Assembly (NCBI RefSeq): GCF_041296385.1
Contig: NW_027183981.1
Span: 992,001-1,056,000, forward strand
DNA from: Aphelocoma coerulescens
Taxonomy: Eukaryota > Chordata > Aves > Passeriformes > Corvidae
Direction of reading: 5' to 3'
DNA: 64,000 bases
This document shows, one piece after another, positions 38,188-49,101 of this stretch. The notes beneath the pieces were generated by a model. The model saw only the letters and a program-made list of their open reading frames with translations, did not search any database and was not told the origin of the DNA. Positions within the stretch are counted from its first letter, which is position 1. Each line of letters begins with the position of its first letter. Both the position numbers and the translations under genes were made by a program.

Positions 38188-39947
38188 GCACCCCCACCGC
38201 CCTCCGTTCCCACCCGTGAGAGACCCAAACATTGTGCTTAATGGCTTAAACTTTGCTCTGAAGGACTTTTTGCCCGTTACGGCAAAACTCTATGAAGATG
38301 CTGCGACCACCGAAGCCCACCCCTCCCTGAGGATGCCTCCTCAGGGGAACTTGGGACTGTGAGTTACGCCGCCTAAGGGCACCTGAGATAACAGAAAGGT
38401 GACACTCTTGTTCAATTATCTCAGGCCTAGAGAGACGTAAACAAGGCTGAGGGAGAAGAAAGCATTCCCCAGAAAGCCAAACCCAGCAACTGTCCTGAAA
38501 ATCAGCTCTGGTTGCGTTTGGGGTGGCAGAGGCCATGACCCACAGACCCAGTTTGCCGAGGTTTGCACATGCTCCCCCCCAGCCAAAGGGTTGGAGGAGA
38601 GGTTTTCGGTGTCTGCCACAACTTCTGGTGAGAGGCAGTGAACACCCATCCTCCTTTACACAAAACGGCTCACTTGTAAAAAACCCCACCCCAGGAAGGC
38701 CACACACATGGGACATTCACATGAGGAGCAGCTGAAGAGGGGTCAGAAACCATCAAAGACCCCCAGAGCTCCTCAGACTCATTTCCTGAGGCCTTCCACC
38801 AGAGCACTGCATGTGATGCAACAGATCCAGAGCCTGTTGCGAGAGACGGTATCAAACTTGCTGCCCCCAGCCTCGCTTCCCCGGAGGTACCTGGGCATTC
38901 CCACATGGCCAAAACGTATATTAATCCACTGAACTCATGGGGGGACCCTCACCACCCAGATGACCAGATGGAAAGGAACAACGGGATGCCCTTGGGATCT
39001 GTGGAGTGGTGAGATTTTTTACTTCATCTGCCTCTTGTCACTCACTTCTCCTCCTCCACCTCACTTTCTATTCCTCCCCCACTGTCCCTCTCTCTGTCTC
39101 TCATTTACTGTTAAATAAAATCCATACTATTGACTTTGGCTTATGGTCTCAATTGTCCCTCAGTTCAGGCAGAGGCATCTCTCCAAAAATTTTAATAAGC
39201 GGATCGTAGCACCATCCCCTGCTGCTGCTGCCAGGGAGAGCAGTCGGGAGTCCTTGCCCTGCCCCAGCCTGGGATCCCTCCCACGGCAGACAGTTCTCCA
39301 CCAACTTCTCCAGAGTGGGTCCCTTTCCTCAGGCTGCTCCGAGTGCAGACGGACCTCCTCAGCACCTCTGATAGGAAACAGTTTTGCCAGCTTCCCAAAT
39401 AACAGAGACTTCCAGACCATTACAGGGTGGGAAGAAGGAAGGCTGTCTCCTCTGGATTAGGAGTATCCATAGGTTGGCTTTGGTTTCCCCCCAGTGCCCC
39501 CCCAGCCGCTCAGGTCTCTCTGCCTGTTTGTTCACTCACTGCAAGGAAGGGGGGGGTGGGAAATAGGGACGGGGCCCCAGAGGACACCAGCATGGGACCA
39601 GCATCCCCTGTGGGACAGGGGACACCCATCAGCAGGGGCTGGGACCAACACCTCCTATGTGACACAGGACCCATGCCACGAGGGGAGGGACAGGGAACAC
39701 CGTCACTACGGATACAACCCTGTGACACCCATGTTAAACCCTGGTGAAGCCCCTGAGACCCTCCCCCTTGGCACCACCTCCTTCCTGCTGTGACCCGAGG
39801 CTCAGGGACTTTTCCGGTCTGAGTCAGGATGAGGATCACTGTGTCTCCCAGGAAGTAGAAACAAAACAAAGAATAGCTATAGAACAGGAAAAGAAGGGCC
39901 ACATTCCCTCGCAAAACAGGCAACAAATGCCCAACCCGCGTTTTGCA
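38188..39947. other. Spacer between the two CpG blocks, LTR-like sequence
   Basis: No host gene is seen. A pyrimidine-rich stretch followed by TTAAATAAAA (AATAAA at 39,114-39,119) and CTTATGGTCTCAATTG resembles the R-U5 end of a retroviral LTR. A 10-base perfect inverted repeat lies at 38,382-38,425. Terminal repeats and a target-site duplication were not established. Confidence 0.4.
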
Positions 39948-41326
39948 GACACAAAAGGACCCGAACTAACAAGAGGCCCCGGTCCCTATCCTTTCCCTCC
40001 CCACACATCAATGCCTCTGCAGCTGACAGGAGCCCAGGACAGCCACAGGGAGCCTGAGCACACACCCAGCAACACCTTCCCAGGGGCTGCAGATCTGACT
40101 GCACATCCAAAGCCCTGAAACTGGGACCTCGCCAGCACCTAGCTCACCCCAAACCTCACCTGTCACACCCCACGGGGATCTGCAGCCCTGGCGACACTCC
40201 AAAATGCTGGATCATAGATCTGGGCTGGCTGGAACGTCCCGGGCTCAGCCAGAGACCTGCGAGAAGCACAAAACATTCCAGGTTTAGGGCCAGCCTGGCC
40301 AGAGGCGCCAGTTCCCTCCTGCGCACTCCCACCCGGAGCTGCAGCAGCCCAGCTGCGCAGGCGGAACGTGCACAGCTCAGCCGGCACACGGGGGCTCAGG
40401 GACGCCCCCAGTCAACGCCCCCACGTGCACCTGGCCACCAACTGCCAAACCATGGCATTCGGGCGAGGTGAGAGCCCCTCCTGGACACAAAACGCACGAC
40501 TCGGCCCGCAACTGCACCTGTCCCACGCGGCGATGGGGCAGATCCCAACCCGGGCCCCCCCTCTCCTCAAGCCGGGTGCAGGTCTGGCACGGGGACTCGA
40601 TCCCACAATCGGAAAAAGCTCCACTGCCGGAGGGATCGGGAGCTTCCCGGGCCTCAGAGTAATTCTAGAGCTAAAGCGGTGAGAGACATCAGCTCCGCTC
40701 AGATAATACATGCCAGCGCTCATCCCGGGCCCGGGAAGTGCCTCCTCCGGCCCGGCCCGGCCCGGCCCGGCCCGCCCAGCCGAGCGCCGCTGTTGGCAGC
40801 GCGGGACGCTCCCTCCGGCCGCAGCCGTGCCCCGGCAGCGCAGCCCTTGGCACGGCGCTGGAGCCAGCGCCGCCGGCCGCAGCCAAAGCCCCCCCGCCGC
40901 CGCCCCGGCACGGCCCTTCCCGCGGCCCCGGCTCGGCGGCGCCGGCAGCGGCCTCACGATCCTCCCGCCGCCGCCTCCCCGGCCCGGCCGCTCCGCTCTG
41001 GGCCGCGCCGTTCCGGCAGCGCCGCGCTCGGGGCAGCGGCTGCGGCACCGCGCCCTTGGAGCGGCCCCTTCCACAGCCCCGGCACCGGCACCCGCGGGGG
41101 CTCTGCCCGGGGGGCTCCGTGCCCGCGGGCCCCGCCGCTCCCCGCCCACGGCCCCTGCCAGCAACGAGACGCCCCGCGACCCCTCCCGGCCTCCCCACCT
41201 GCGCCCCGGGCCCGTCCCGCACCACGCGGCCGCTCCCGCCGCCGCTTCCGCTGCAAGGGACACCCGCCCGCGGCGGGCCGGGAGGAGCTGCCGCCGCGAT
41301 CCGCCCACATCCGCCGCCAACGCCTC
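39948..41326. repeat. CpG-rich block, copy 2 of the 1.39 kb duplication
   Basis: Direct-orientation copy of 36,793-38,187, with only scattered base changes and one 16-base unit fewer. The homology ends at CGCCTC, where a (CCCAT)n microsatellite begins. The candidate minus-strand exon recurs at 40,160-40,256 with both splice sites kept. Confidence 0.85.
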
Positions 41327-41327
41327 A

Positions 41328-41428
41328 TCCCCATCCCACCCCATCCCATCCCATCCCATCCCATCCCATCCCATCCCATCCCATCCCATCCCATCCCATC
41401 CCATCCCATCCCATCCCATCCCATCCCC
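41328..41428 (+). repeat. (CCCAT)n pentanucleotide microsatellite
   Basis: About seventeen ATCCC units follow the edge of CpG block copy 2, with CGTCCC variants to about 41,475. Confidence 0.93.
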
Positions 41429-41429
41429 G

Positions 41430-43103
41430 GTCCCATCCCATCCCCGTCCCGTCCCGTCCCACCCCACCCCATCCCACCTCCCTTCCCCTCCGTCGATGGA
41501 GGGCGACACCTTCGACAGCACCGGCATGGGCCGTGCCCGGTGGGTCCATGTCCAAGCGCTCCGTGAGATGTTTAATTTTCATCCCTTTCTTCAACCTGCA
41601 GCTCTCCAGGCCTGTGCTGAAGATCCCCTTTTAGCACCAACCCTCTTCCATGTGCCTCCCTCACCTGGCCATGGTCTCCCTGTTCCTCAGCACTCCTGTC
41701 ACCAAACCATCGGGGGAAACTTTTCTAACACTGTAATTTCTATATTAAAAGCATGTGTAGCTTTATTTTGGCGCTGGGATCACCCACCCCCGGCTATTTC
41801 ACACACCAGTTGGTATCTATGTCACTAATACGTATTCATCCCACTTCCTGAACTCAACATGTATTTGCTAAACATTCCCACAAATTCATGTACATATTTA
41901 ATCACTTCTGAAAACTCACATCAGAGTAGGGGGTCTCTCAGTGGTGTCTGGTGGTTGTTTGGAGAACATCCTATTCCTCAAATTATCCTTTTATGGTCAA
42001 GAGCCCCCTAAACCAGCTTTGTGGTGTGGCCCAGACACACCTTTTTCCCAGCATTGCTCGGATCCACAGTCTGTATTCTTATGGCTCAGGTACAATGGTG
42101 TTGGCCAGACACACCCCAGCTGCTCCTTCCCTCACCCTCCTCAAAGGGATGGGGGCACAGGAGAAGGAACTGTTGCTACTTATTACATAACTTTGCCAAA
42201 AACCCCACTGTGTTCCTCATTATCTATTTCTCCACTGGTTCCACCCACGTTTATTATCCTGTGTGCACACCTTTACATCCTTTTATCTTTTTTGCTAGTT
42301 AGTCTTTAAGCTCTATCCAGCAACTTCAGGAGAACTGAAAATTTCTATTCTGTGTTATAATACACCCCCTCTCTCAGGACCTGAGAGGCTGTCCCTTCCC
42401 ACAGCACCATGGATGTGCCCCCACCCTGGGATGGGGCCGTGCTCTGGGCAGTGCCAGGGAAGGTGTGCTGGTCAGTCCAAAATGGGGCTGTGCTTCGGGC
42501 AGTGCCAGGGGAGATGTGCTGGTCAGTCCAAAATGGGATTGTGCTCCTGGCAGTGTGGGGATGTGCTGGCCCATGGTCTGGGTCTGTTCCAGCTGAGCAC
42601 CTGGTGGGAAGGGAGCCACACAGCTGGATCCCATGGATCGTGATCTCCTGGAGCACAGCTTAAGAGGATGGACACTCAGCCCTGCTGCCCTGCACACGTG
42701 GGCTCCAACACCGTCCTCTGCAGCCACTCCTCACCCTCTGCTTCAAAAGCCATGGAGAAGGAGTCAGTGGGAGCAGTGGGGATCTTGCATTCCCTGCCCC
42801 TGCAGATGGGCATCTCCAAGCCCGTTCTCATGGCTGGGGAGACAATGACCACACTGGGATGGATGTGCCCGGCACCAGCTCAGTCACAGCCAAAGCCACT
42901 TCCAGTGGCCTCCCCAGGGTCTATTGGAGGCTGGGATGTGTGTCTGGGACTTTGGCCAGTCTGAGCACATGCCTTGGCCTGAGGAATCTCTGGGGAGGGA
43001 GAGAGGGATGTCCTGGGCCACTGCTGTGGTTGAGCTCCTGGTGGGAGAGTCACGGTCACATGCAGGAGGATCCAGAAGAGGACCCTGCTCATATCCATGA
43101 GAG
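41430..43103. other. Intergenic DNA between CpG block and provirus
   Basis: No gene is seen. Around 42,436-42,570 a unit of roughly 51 bases (GGGCAGTGCCAGGG ... GTGCTGGTCAGTCC) is repeated about two and a half times. Confidence 0.5.
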
Positions 43104-43109
43104 CAGGAC
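43104..43109 (+). repeat. Target-site duplication CAGGAC, left copy
   Basis: CAGGAC directly precedes the TG of the 5' LTR, and the same six bases follow the 3' LTR at 49,442-49,447. A six-base duplication fits class II (alpha/betaretrovirus-type) integration. Confidence 0.92.
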
Positions 43110-43449
43110 TGTGTATACAAATATGCTGCTAGCAAGAATTTTTCTTGCTTCTTTCCACTCCCGTGAGATACTTTTCTCTCTCACAGAAGATATTTGTAGA
43201 GTTCTATAAACTATGAACACCTGTGACCTTGCAAAGCTTTGTTTATGGTATAGTAGAAAAATATTTTGACAATGGATGTTTTAGGATTTTAGCCAATCAC
43301 CCCAAGCGGTGGCTGATCCTTTGACCAATTAGACTGAAGAAAAAAGTCTATAAGAGAGTTGTAAAATAATTAAATAAATCAATGTTGCTGCACAATTCCT
43401 GCCTGTTGGATCTCTCTTCTCCTCCCTACAGCTGTGGGACATGGTGATA
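43110..43449 (+). repeat. 5' LTR of the provirus
   Basis: It starts TGTGTATACA. CCAAT-like boxes, a TATAAG (43,349-43,354) and AATAAA (43,373-43,378) lie in the expected order. The end is set just before TTTGGTGA by comparison with the 3' LTR, giving a final TA where the partner has CA. Confidence 0.9.
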
Positions 43450-43451
43450 TT

Positions 43452-43469
43452 TGGTGAACCCCAACGTGT
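43452..43469 (+). other. Candidate primer-binding site
   Basis: TGGTGAACCCCAACGTG directly after the 5' LTR resembles the tRNA-Trp-type site of alpharetroviruses, with one inserted and one changed base. The tRNA assignment is tentative. Confidence 0.5.
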
Positions 43470-43589
43470 CCTGCATGCTGTGAGCCAAGCCACATTTCTC
43501 TAGAGGTACGCTGTTGTTCCCCCGCCCCAGACCGGGATGTCTGACAGGACTGAGAGAATGGCGAAAACAGCGGCTTAAAAACCAGCACT

Positions 43590-44164
43590 GTGGTAAGGGT
43601 CTGGAGACGTGTTTTCAGTTTAATGGACACTTCCATCTCTGAGAACTCACTCTGTGAGTTATTAGACTGGGCTGCCCTACATGGCATCTCCCCGAACAGA
43701 GACATCGCCCTGGATTTCGGGCTGTGGCACGAACTCGGCTCTGCACTCTGGCGCGAGTTCCCATCTGGGGACCCACTGGTGCTAGAATTACTACGCACGT
43801 GGCGGGGTTTGTTTAATCTGCTGATAGCCTTTAACTGTGGCAGCAGAGCTGGCTTGCCTGTTTCGGTGGCAAGTGACAGAGAGATATCTGAAGGAGACCC
43901 CACACACCTGGCTCTAGGGGTGTGTGGTGGCAGATCCAAAAAACCCCCCCCCGGTTTCACGGGTAGAGAATTTCCTGGAGCCTGCGCCGGGTCGCCCTGC
44001 GCTGCCGCAGGACCCCACACCCCCGAGGACCCAGTGCCAGCAGAGCACCTGGAGGGGGTGTGGGGGCAGCAGGGGGGCATGCAGCCCGCCCTGCCTTTCG
44101 GCTCAGTGGCGGTCACTGCTTTCCCAGTGCTGCGCTTCAGTGGGCTTGCGTCCTGGACCCCCAT
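43590..44164 (+). pseudogene. gag: gag 5' part (matrix region), interrupted
   Basis: An open frame with LCELLDWAALHGISPN and LWHELGSALWREFPSGDP looks like the matrix end of a class II Gag. It is cut at 44,164 by a solo LTR and ends at a stop inside it. Similar-composition Gag sequence resumes after the LTR at 44,880. Confidence 0.65.
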
Positions 44165-44874
44165 TGTTGGGGAGGATGAAAAGTTTGGTAAGAAAGTTTC
44201 ACAGATATGTAGGCTTGGCAGAAAGATCTCTGAATGTAGAAACTGAGGATGAGGCAGAAATGAAAACAAGTTTTGATATAGAGTAAAAGATGTTTTGCTG
44301 AAACAGTGATCAATGAGTAACTGAGAAGGCAAAGGTTGGAGATGAACTGGAAGGAGATTTTTAGGAATAGGACAAAGGTATGTGACTACAAACAAAGACA
44401 TGTTTTTCACCAAGTAAGTAAGTCTCAAGAAGAGCGTAAGTAAATAGAAAACATGTCTTTACCAAAAAGAGAGATATGGCAGGCAAACAAGAAATGTTGA
44501 TATAGCAAGAAGAAGAAAGGTCTGAAAATTTTCCACTGCAAGCTTAAGTTGTAACTTACTTACTCTTGTGATTGGATAATAATGACTATAACATGGTGAT
44601 GGTAGTAGTTATGATAGGCTATAGGCAAATGTAAAGGTATTGTGTATGGTGCTTATTGGTTGTTATGTGTTAAGATACTCTGCAAAGAAAAGTATATAAT
44701 GCTTTGTAACTTGAACAGAAAGCGGCTTCAGGCATGCCTACAGCTGGAGCTGGCAGCTGTAGGGCTGGCTCTGGATACCCACTCCCTGAAATGCTGTAAC
44801 TTCACCTATGCAATAAACAGCTTTCAAGAGAGCCGCCTGAAGTCCAGACATCCTTCGTGAAACTTTCTCCTATA
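44165..44874 (+). mobile_element. Solo LTR nested in gag
   Basis: A 710-base element starts TGTTGGGG and ends CCTATA, flanked by CCCAT at 44,160-44,164 and 44,875-44,879. It has TATATAA at 44,693-44,699 and AATAAA at 44,812-44,817. It is much AT-richer than its surroundings and has no relation to the provirus LTRs. A five-base duplication suggests an ERVL-type or other family. The last dinucleotide is TA instead of CA. Confidence 0.75.
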
Positions 44875-44879
44875 CCCAT

Positions 44880-46852
44880 GGTGGCTCCTAGCCTGTCTGC
44901 ACAGGTGTTTGCTGCGCCGAGAATGCCCGGATGCGGCTCGTCTCCCTCCGTAGCAACAGACTGTTCCGCGCAAAAGCAGAACCAAGCAGTCAACCTTTTA
45001 ATATGGCATCTGCCTTTGCTGACAGAGCTGCCGAACATATCACGGCAACTGGCGGAGCTGCTCAGCTTGCAAAAGCAGCTGTTGCAGCTGCCAGAGGCGC
45101 CCCGCCGTGCAGGGCCTGCGCCGCCTGTGCCGCCCGCGCCGCCCGCGAGAGACGCTCCCAACCCGGAACCAGCGGCGGCGTCGTGGTGTCAGCGACCGGC
45201 ACTGCACCAGCGTCCCAGCCGCCAGCGGAGCCGAGACCGGCGAAAGAAGTGGCGGTCACGGCGGCTGTGCCCCGGCCGGCAGCGGCTCTGGGCACTACCG
45301 TAGCACAGGAGAGAGCAGCAGCTCTGGGCGTGGCCGCAGCCTTGCAGACGGCTGCAGCAGCCCCGTCTCTGGATCGGTTGAAACCGCCCGAGATTGCATC
45401 CCTGACAGGGGCTGCGTTCAAGCCCCTGCACAGCCGACTGCAGCCTCTGCTGTCAGTTCCTCTTCTGGTTAGGCGATTTCTCCCCGCTTGCCTCTGTTCG
45501 TTCACAGCTCCTCAAAGCTTCTCATACGCAACGATTCATCGTCGGGCAGTGAGGCAGAGGAGGCTTTGGCCCCAGGGGGTAAAGCGGTTGTAGCCAGGCG
45601 GCAAAAGAAAAGGCTGCTCCAGTCTCGTCCCTGGACCTTCCCGGACTGCACTGTGACAGTGCATCCGAGACACTACAACCGTTTCTGGGAGTCGCTTAAG
45701 ATGCAGGTTCTGGAGGAGGGCGATTGGGATTTATTGGAAACACTGGGGATGCCAAGCAGATTTGAGGATTCTGGGGGTAATTGGAAAGCTGTTACACTGC
45801 ATCCAAAGGCTGTGCCAGTAGTTCAGGATGGTAGTGACACCTCGAAAGGGGAGATCCAAGCTTTCCCAGTGTATAAGGCTCTCCCAAATTCAGGCCAGCA
45901 TGATAAGCATGAGATAATTGCCTGGAAGATTGCACAGGATCTGCATTCCGAGGTGGCACAACATGGGCTCGGTTCTGCTGAGGTGATGCAGATAATAACG
46001 GTGATAAATACAGATTTGCTTGCTCCATTTGATATCAGACACTTAGGTCAAATCCTATTTCAACCTGTACAATTTACAGTTTTTGAGAAAACCTGGAGAA
46101 AGCTGGCCGGCAAGACTGCATTAGCAAATATGCAGCTCCCTGCTGCTGATCCTAGACAGACAGCAGGAATGGATGCTTTGATGGGGACTGGTCCCTTCTC
46201 TGATCCCAGTCTACAGGGTAACTTGCCCTCTAGCATCCTGCAGCAAGCTCAACAGGTCGGCATGGCTGCCCTGTTGAAAACCATAGAGTTGTCTGCGCCT
46301 AGAAAGCGATATGCTGAAATAGTTCAAGGGAAATCAGAGTCATTCCTCTCTTTTGTAGAGAAAGTCGCTGCTTCTCTCGAGAAGCAGGTTGAGGATGACG
46401 GGTTAAGACAGATGTTGTTAAGGCAGTTAGTGAGAGATAACACAAACGAGGAGTGCAGAAAAATCATAGATGCCTTACCAGGGGATCCTGAGGTAACAGA
46501 CATGGTCGAGGCCTGTGCTAAAGTGGGATCTGGGAACCAGAAAAGGTCTGCCTTGGCTGCGTTCCTGCAGCCTGTTCACACATCTTCTGGTCGTGAACCA
46601 AAGCCACCAAAACAGGCAAAAAAACGGAAGCGGCCTAAGCCGAGCCAAAAAGAGAACACACTGATCCCCAGTGCAAGAGGTGTGGCAGGCCAGGGCATCG
46701 CTCGGACTATTGTAGATCTCGGACTCATGCCGATGGTCGGCCTTTGTCGGGAAACTTCCGCCGGGGTGCAAGGAGGGGGAATTGCTCTCCGATGCAGTCA
46801 CTCCCCCAGAGAGTGGCACAGGTACAGGCACAGGCCTACCCAGCCACCCTAG
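44880..46852 (+). pseudogene. gag: gag middle and capsid region with frame changes
   Basis: An Ala/Pro-rich stretch shifts among frames between 44,880 and 45,590. A long frame from 45,488 to 46,852 then carries capsid. The major homology region is recognisable around 46,326-46,380 (QGKSESFLSFVEKV). Capsid ends with a basic stretch (KKRKRPKPSQKE). After this the frame is lost before the nucleocapsid. Upstream phosphoprotein-like sequence is not recognised as a named domain. Confidence 0.75.
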
Positions 46853-46947
46853 AGACGGCACCCAGGGATCAGACGGCACCCAGGGATCAGACAGCACCCA
46901 GGGATCAGATGGGTTTGACGTCCACACCGCAGCCGCAGTCGTCTTAG
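46672..46947 (+). pseudogene. gag: gag nucleocapsid zinc knuckle in a different frame
   Basis: CKRCGRPGHRSDYC, a CX2CX4HX4C knuckle, is at 46,672-46,713. It reads in a frame other than capsid, so an indel lies between them. This frame runs to a stop at 46,947 and includes three 18-base tandem units (APRDQT). Confidence 0.72.
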
Positions 46948-47594
46948 ACTCTAGCGGTATTTATAAGGTTCCCTTGGATGCATATGGACCCTTAGCCCAG
47001 GGATCCAGTGTGATGCTGGTGGGAAAACCTGATGTTGTCCATCTAGGAATCTTAGTGCACTCAGGAGTTATTGATTCTGACTTTAAAGGTCAGATTTGCG
47101 CTATGGTCTCCATGCAAAAACCCCCTGTAACTATTCCTGAAAAGACCTGCCTTGCTAAATTAGTGCCTTTTAAGTCTTGTGTCCCCAGGGTAGAACAAAT
47201 TCAGGAAGATAACGGCAGTGGATCTACGGGACTTCTGCAGGCCTTCTGGACTGCAGACATCTCTGACCAAAGGCCACAGCTGACATGTACCCTGGTCCTG
47301 CTGAACACCCATCTGCCCTGGGCTCAGCTTCGAGGTTTGATTGATACTGGTGCTGATGTAACTATCATCTCCTTCTCTGTGTGGCCTCCCTCATGGCCTT
47401 TAGCCCCGGCGGGATCGGCCATCGCAGGATTAGGAGGAACCACACAGAGCTATTTAAGTGAACGGCCTGTGGTGGTGAAGGACTCAGAGGGGCACACAGC
47501 TACAATTAGGCCTTATGTTGCTACCACTTCCCGTAACCTTTGGGGACGGGATGTGTTGGCAGCTTGGGGGGTACGGATTGGGACAAATTTTTGA
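46782..47594 (+). pseudogene. pro: dUTPase-protease (pro) open frame
   Basis: The 270-codon frame overlaps the nucleocapsid frame by about 165 bases, offset by -1, as in betaretroviruses that frameshift from gag to pro. A dUTPase-like domain (LVHSGVIDSDFKGQI) is followed by a retroviral aspartic protease with active site DTGAD at 47,343-47,357. The frame stops at 47,594, where polymerase should begin later in the same region. Confidence 0.82.
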
Positions 47595-48968
47595 ACAGGG
47601 AAAGCCATCTTTACCTGGAAGGAGGGATTGGAATGGCAGGTGCTGAAGGAACACGAGTCAGGCTCTGCTCAGTTAGTTGAATTAAGGGCTGTTACCATGG
47701 CTTTTCAACAATTCTCACAGGAACCTTTGAATCTGGTTACTGACTCTGCTTACGTAGCAGATATCACCCAACGCTTAGATTGTTCCCTTCTGAAGGAGGT
47801 GAACAATGCAGCTCTGTTTTCGTTGTTGCAAACCTTGTGGTCTGCAATTCAGGCTCGAGTGCATCCATATTACATTCTGCACATTCAAAGCCACACCAAT
47901 TTACCAGGTTTTCTAACGGAAGGCAATGCCAGGGCTGACATGCTAGCCAACCCTGTGTGGGTAGGGCCTCAGCCTGACAAAATTGCACAAGCCAAGGCAT
48001 CGCACGGTTTCTTCCATCAAAGTGCACATACCCTGCTGAAGCAGTTTCATTTAACGCCAACCGAGGCGCGCGACATTGTCAGCGCTTGTGCTGACTGTCA
48101 TGGACTCGCTGCGCCTTTGCCAGCGGGGGTAAACCCCAGAGGGCTAAAAGCCTTGCAGATTTGGCAAACGGATGTAACTCACGTCCCAGAATTTGGTCGG
48201 CTGAAATATGTGCATGTGTCTATTGACACTTTCTCCTCGGCTATGCGGGCTACTGCTCACACTGGAGAGAAGGGCCGTGATGTCATTGCCCATTGGAAAT
48301 TGGCTTTCTCAGTCCTGGGCGTGCCAGCTTCTGTGAAAACCAATAATGGTCCTGCCTACGCCTCGGAGAAGACGCGGCAGTTTTTACACCTATGGGGTGT
48401 AGACCATACCTTTGGTATCCCACATTCTCCTACTGGCCAAGCCATTGTTGAACGTGCTCATGGTACCTTGAAGCGTGTTTTGGGCAAGCAGAAAAGGGGA
48501 ATGCATGGAGAAACCCCACAGAGCCGACTAGCAAAAGATTTGTATACAATCAATTACCTTACAGTACCACAAAATTCAAATAATCCTGTTATTCTGAATC
48601 ATTTTCTCTCATTGCAGTCTGCAGGCGACAGACAACTGCCCTGGGCAAAGGTCTGGGTGCGGAATTTACTCACTAACCAGTGGGAAGGCCCTCATGAGCT
48701 TATCGTTTGGGGTCGTGGGTATGCTTGCGTTTCCACAGATACTGGGGTACGGTGGCTACCTTCAAAATGCGTTCACCCTGACCTACGGCACCAGAGGCAG
48801 AACAGGCAACCTCCAAATGATGGCCAGAAGGCCAACAATGCAAATTGCAACCAGAATGTAGATCATCAGCCTAATGACTCTTCTGATGATGACCAGGATG
48901 TCAACCATCAGGCAGATGGTCCTTCTACAAGCAGAGACTGGGATGGTCCTTCCACAAGCAGAGACTGA
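47595..48968 (+). pseudogene. pol: pol remnant: RNase H end and integrase, reverse transcriptase deleted
   Basis: Right after the protease stop the sequence enters the C-terminal half of RNase H (ELRAVTMAF, VTDSAYV, GNARAD). The whole reverse transcriptase is gone. Integrase follows in the same frame: zinc-binding HX3H (HQSAH) and CX2C (CADC), first catalytic Asp at 48,171-48,173, Glu at 48,450-48,452. The second catalytic Asp is Asn (TNNGPAY, codon 48,342-48,344). The tail ends in a short repeat (DGPSTSRDW). Confidence 0.87.
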
Positions 48969-49088
48969 ACTTTAAATTTCTTGTTATGGAGTCAGATAGT
49001 TAAAGCCTTAAGGACATATTTAGAATTAATAACTGAGGTAGATTTCTATTTAGGATTAATACCTAGTAGAATTGTTATCTTATAAAAC

Positions 49089-49100
49089 AGAAAGAGGGAA
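49089..49100 (+). other. Polypurine tract
   Basis: AGAAAGAGGGAA lies one base before the 3' LTR, where plus-strand priming is expected. Only about 120 bases separate it from the end of pol, so env is absent. Confidence 0.75.
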
Positions 49101-49101
49101 T

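Noticed and set aside
37257..38228. A 323-codon minus-strand open frame in the CpG block, and a 371-codon version in copy 2
   Set aside because: The low-complexity Arg/Gly/Ala/Pro sequence arises from CpG-island composition, no domain is recognisable, and the copies differ by frame.
48969..49088. Possible env remnant of the provirus
   Set aside because: Only about 120 bases lie between the end of pol and the polypurine tract, with no envelope-like sequence.
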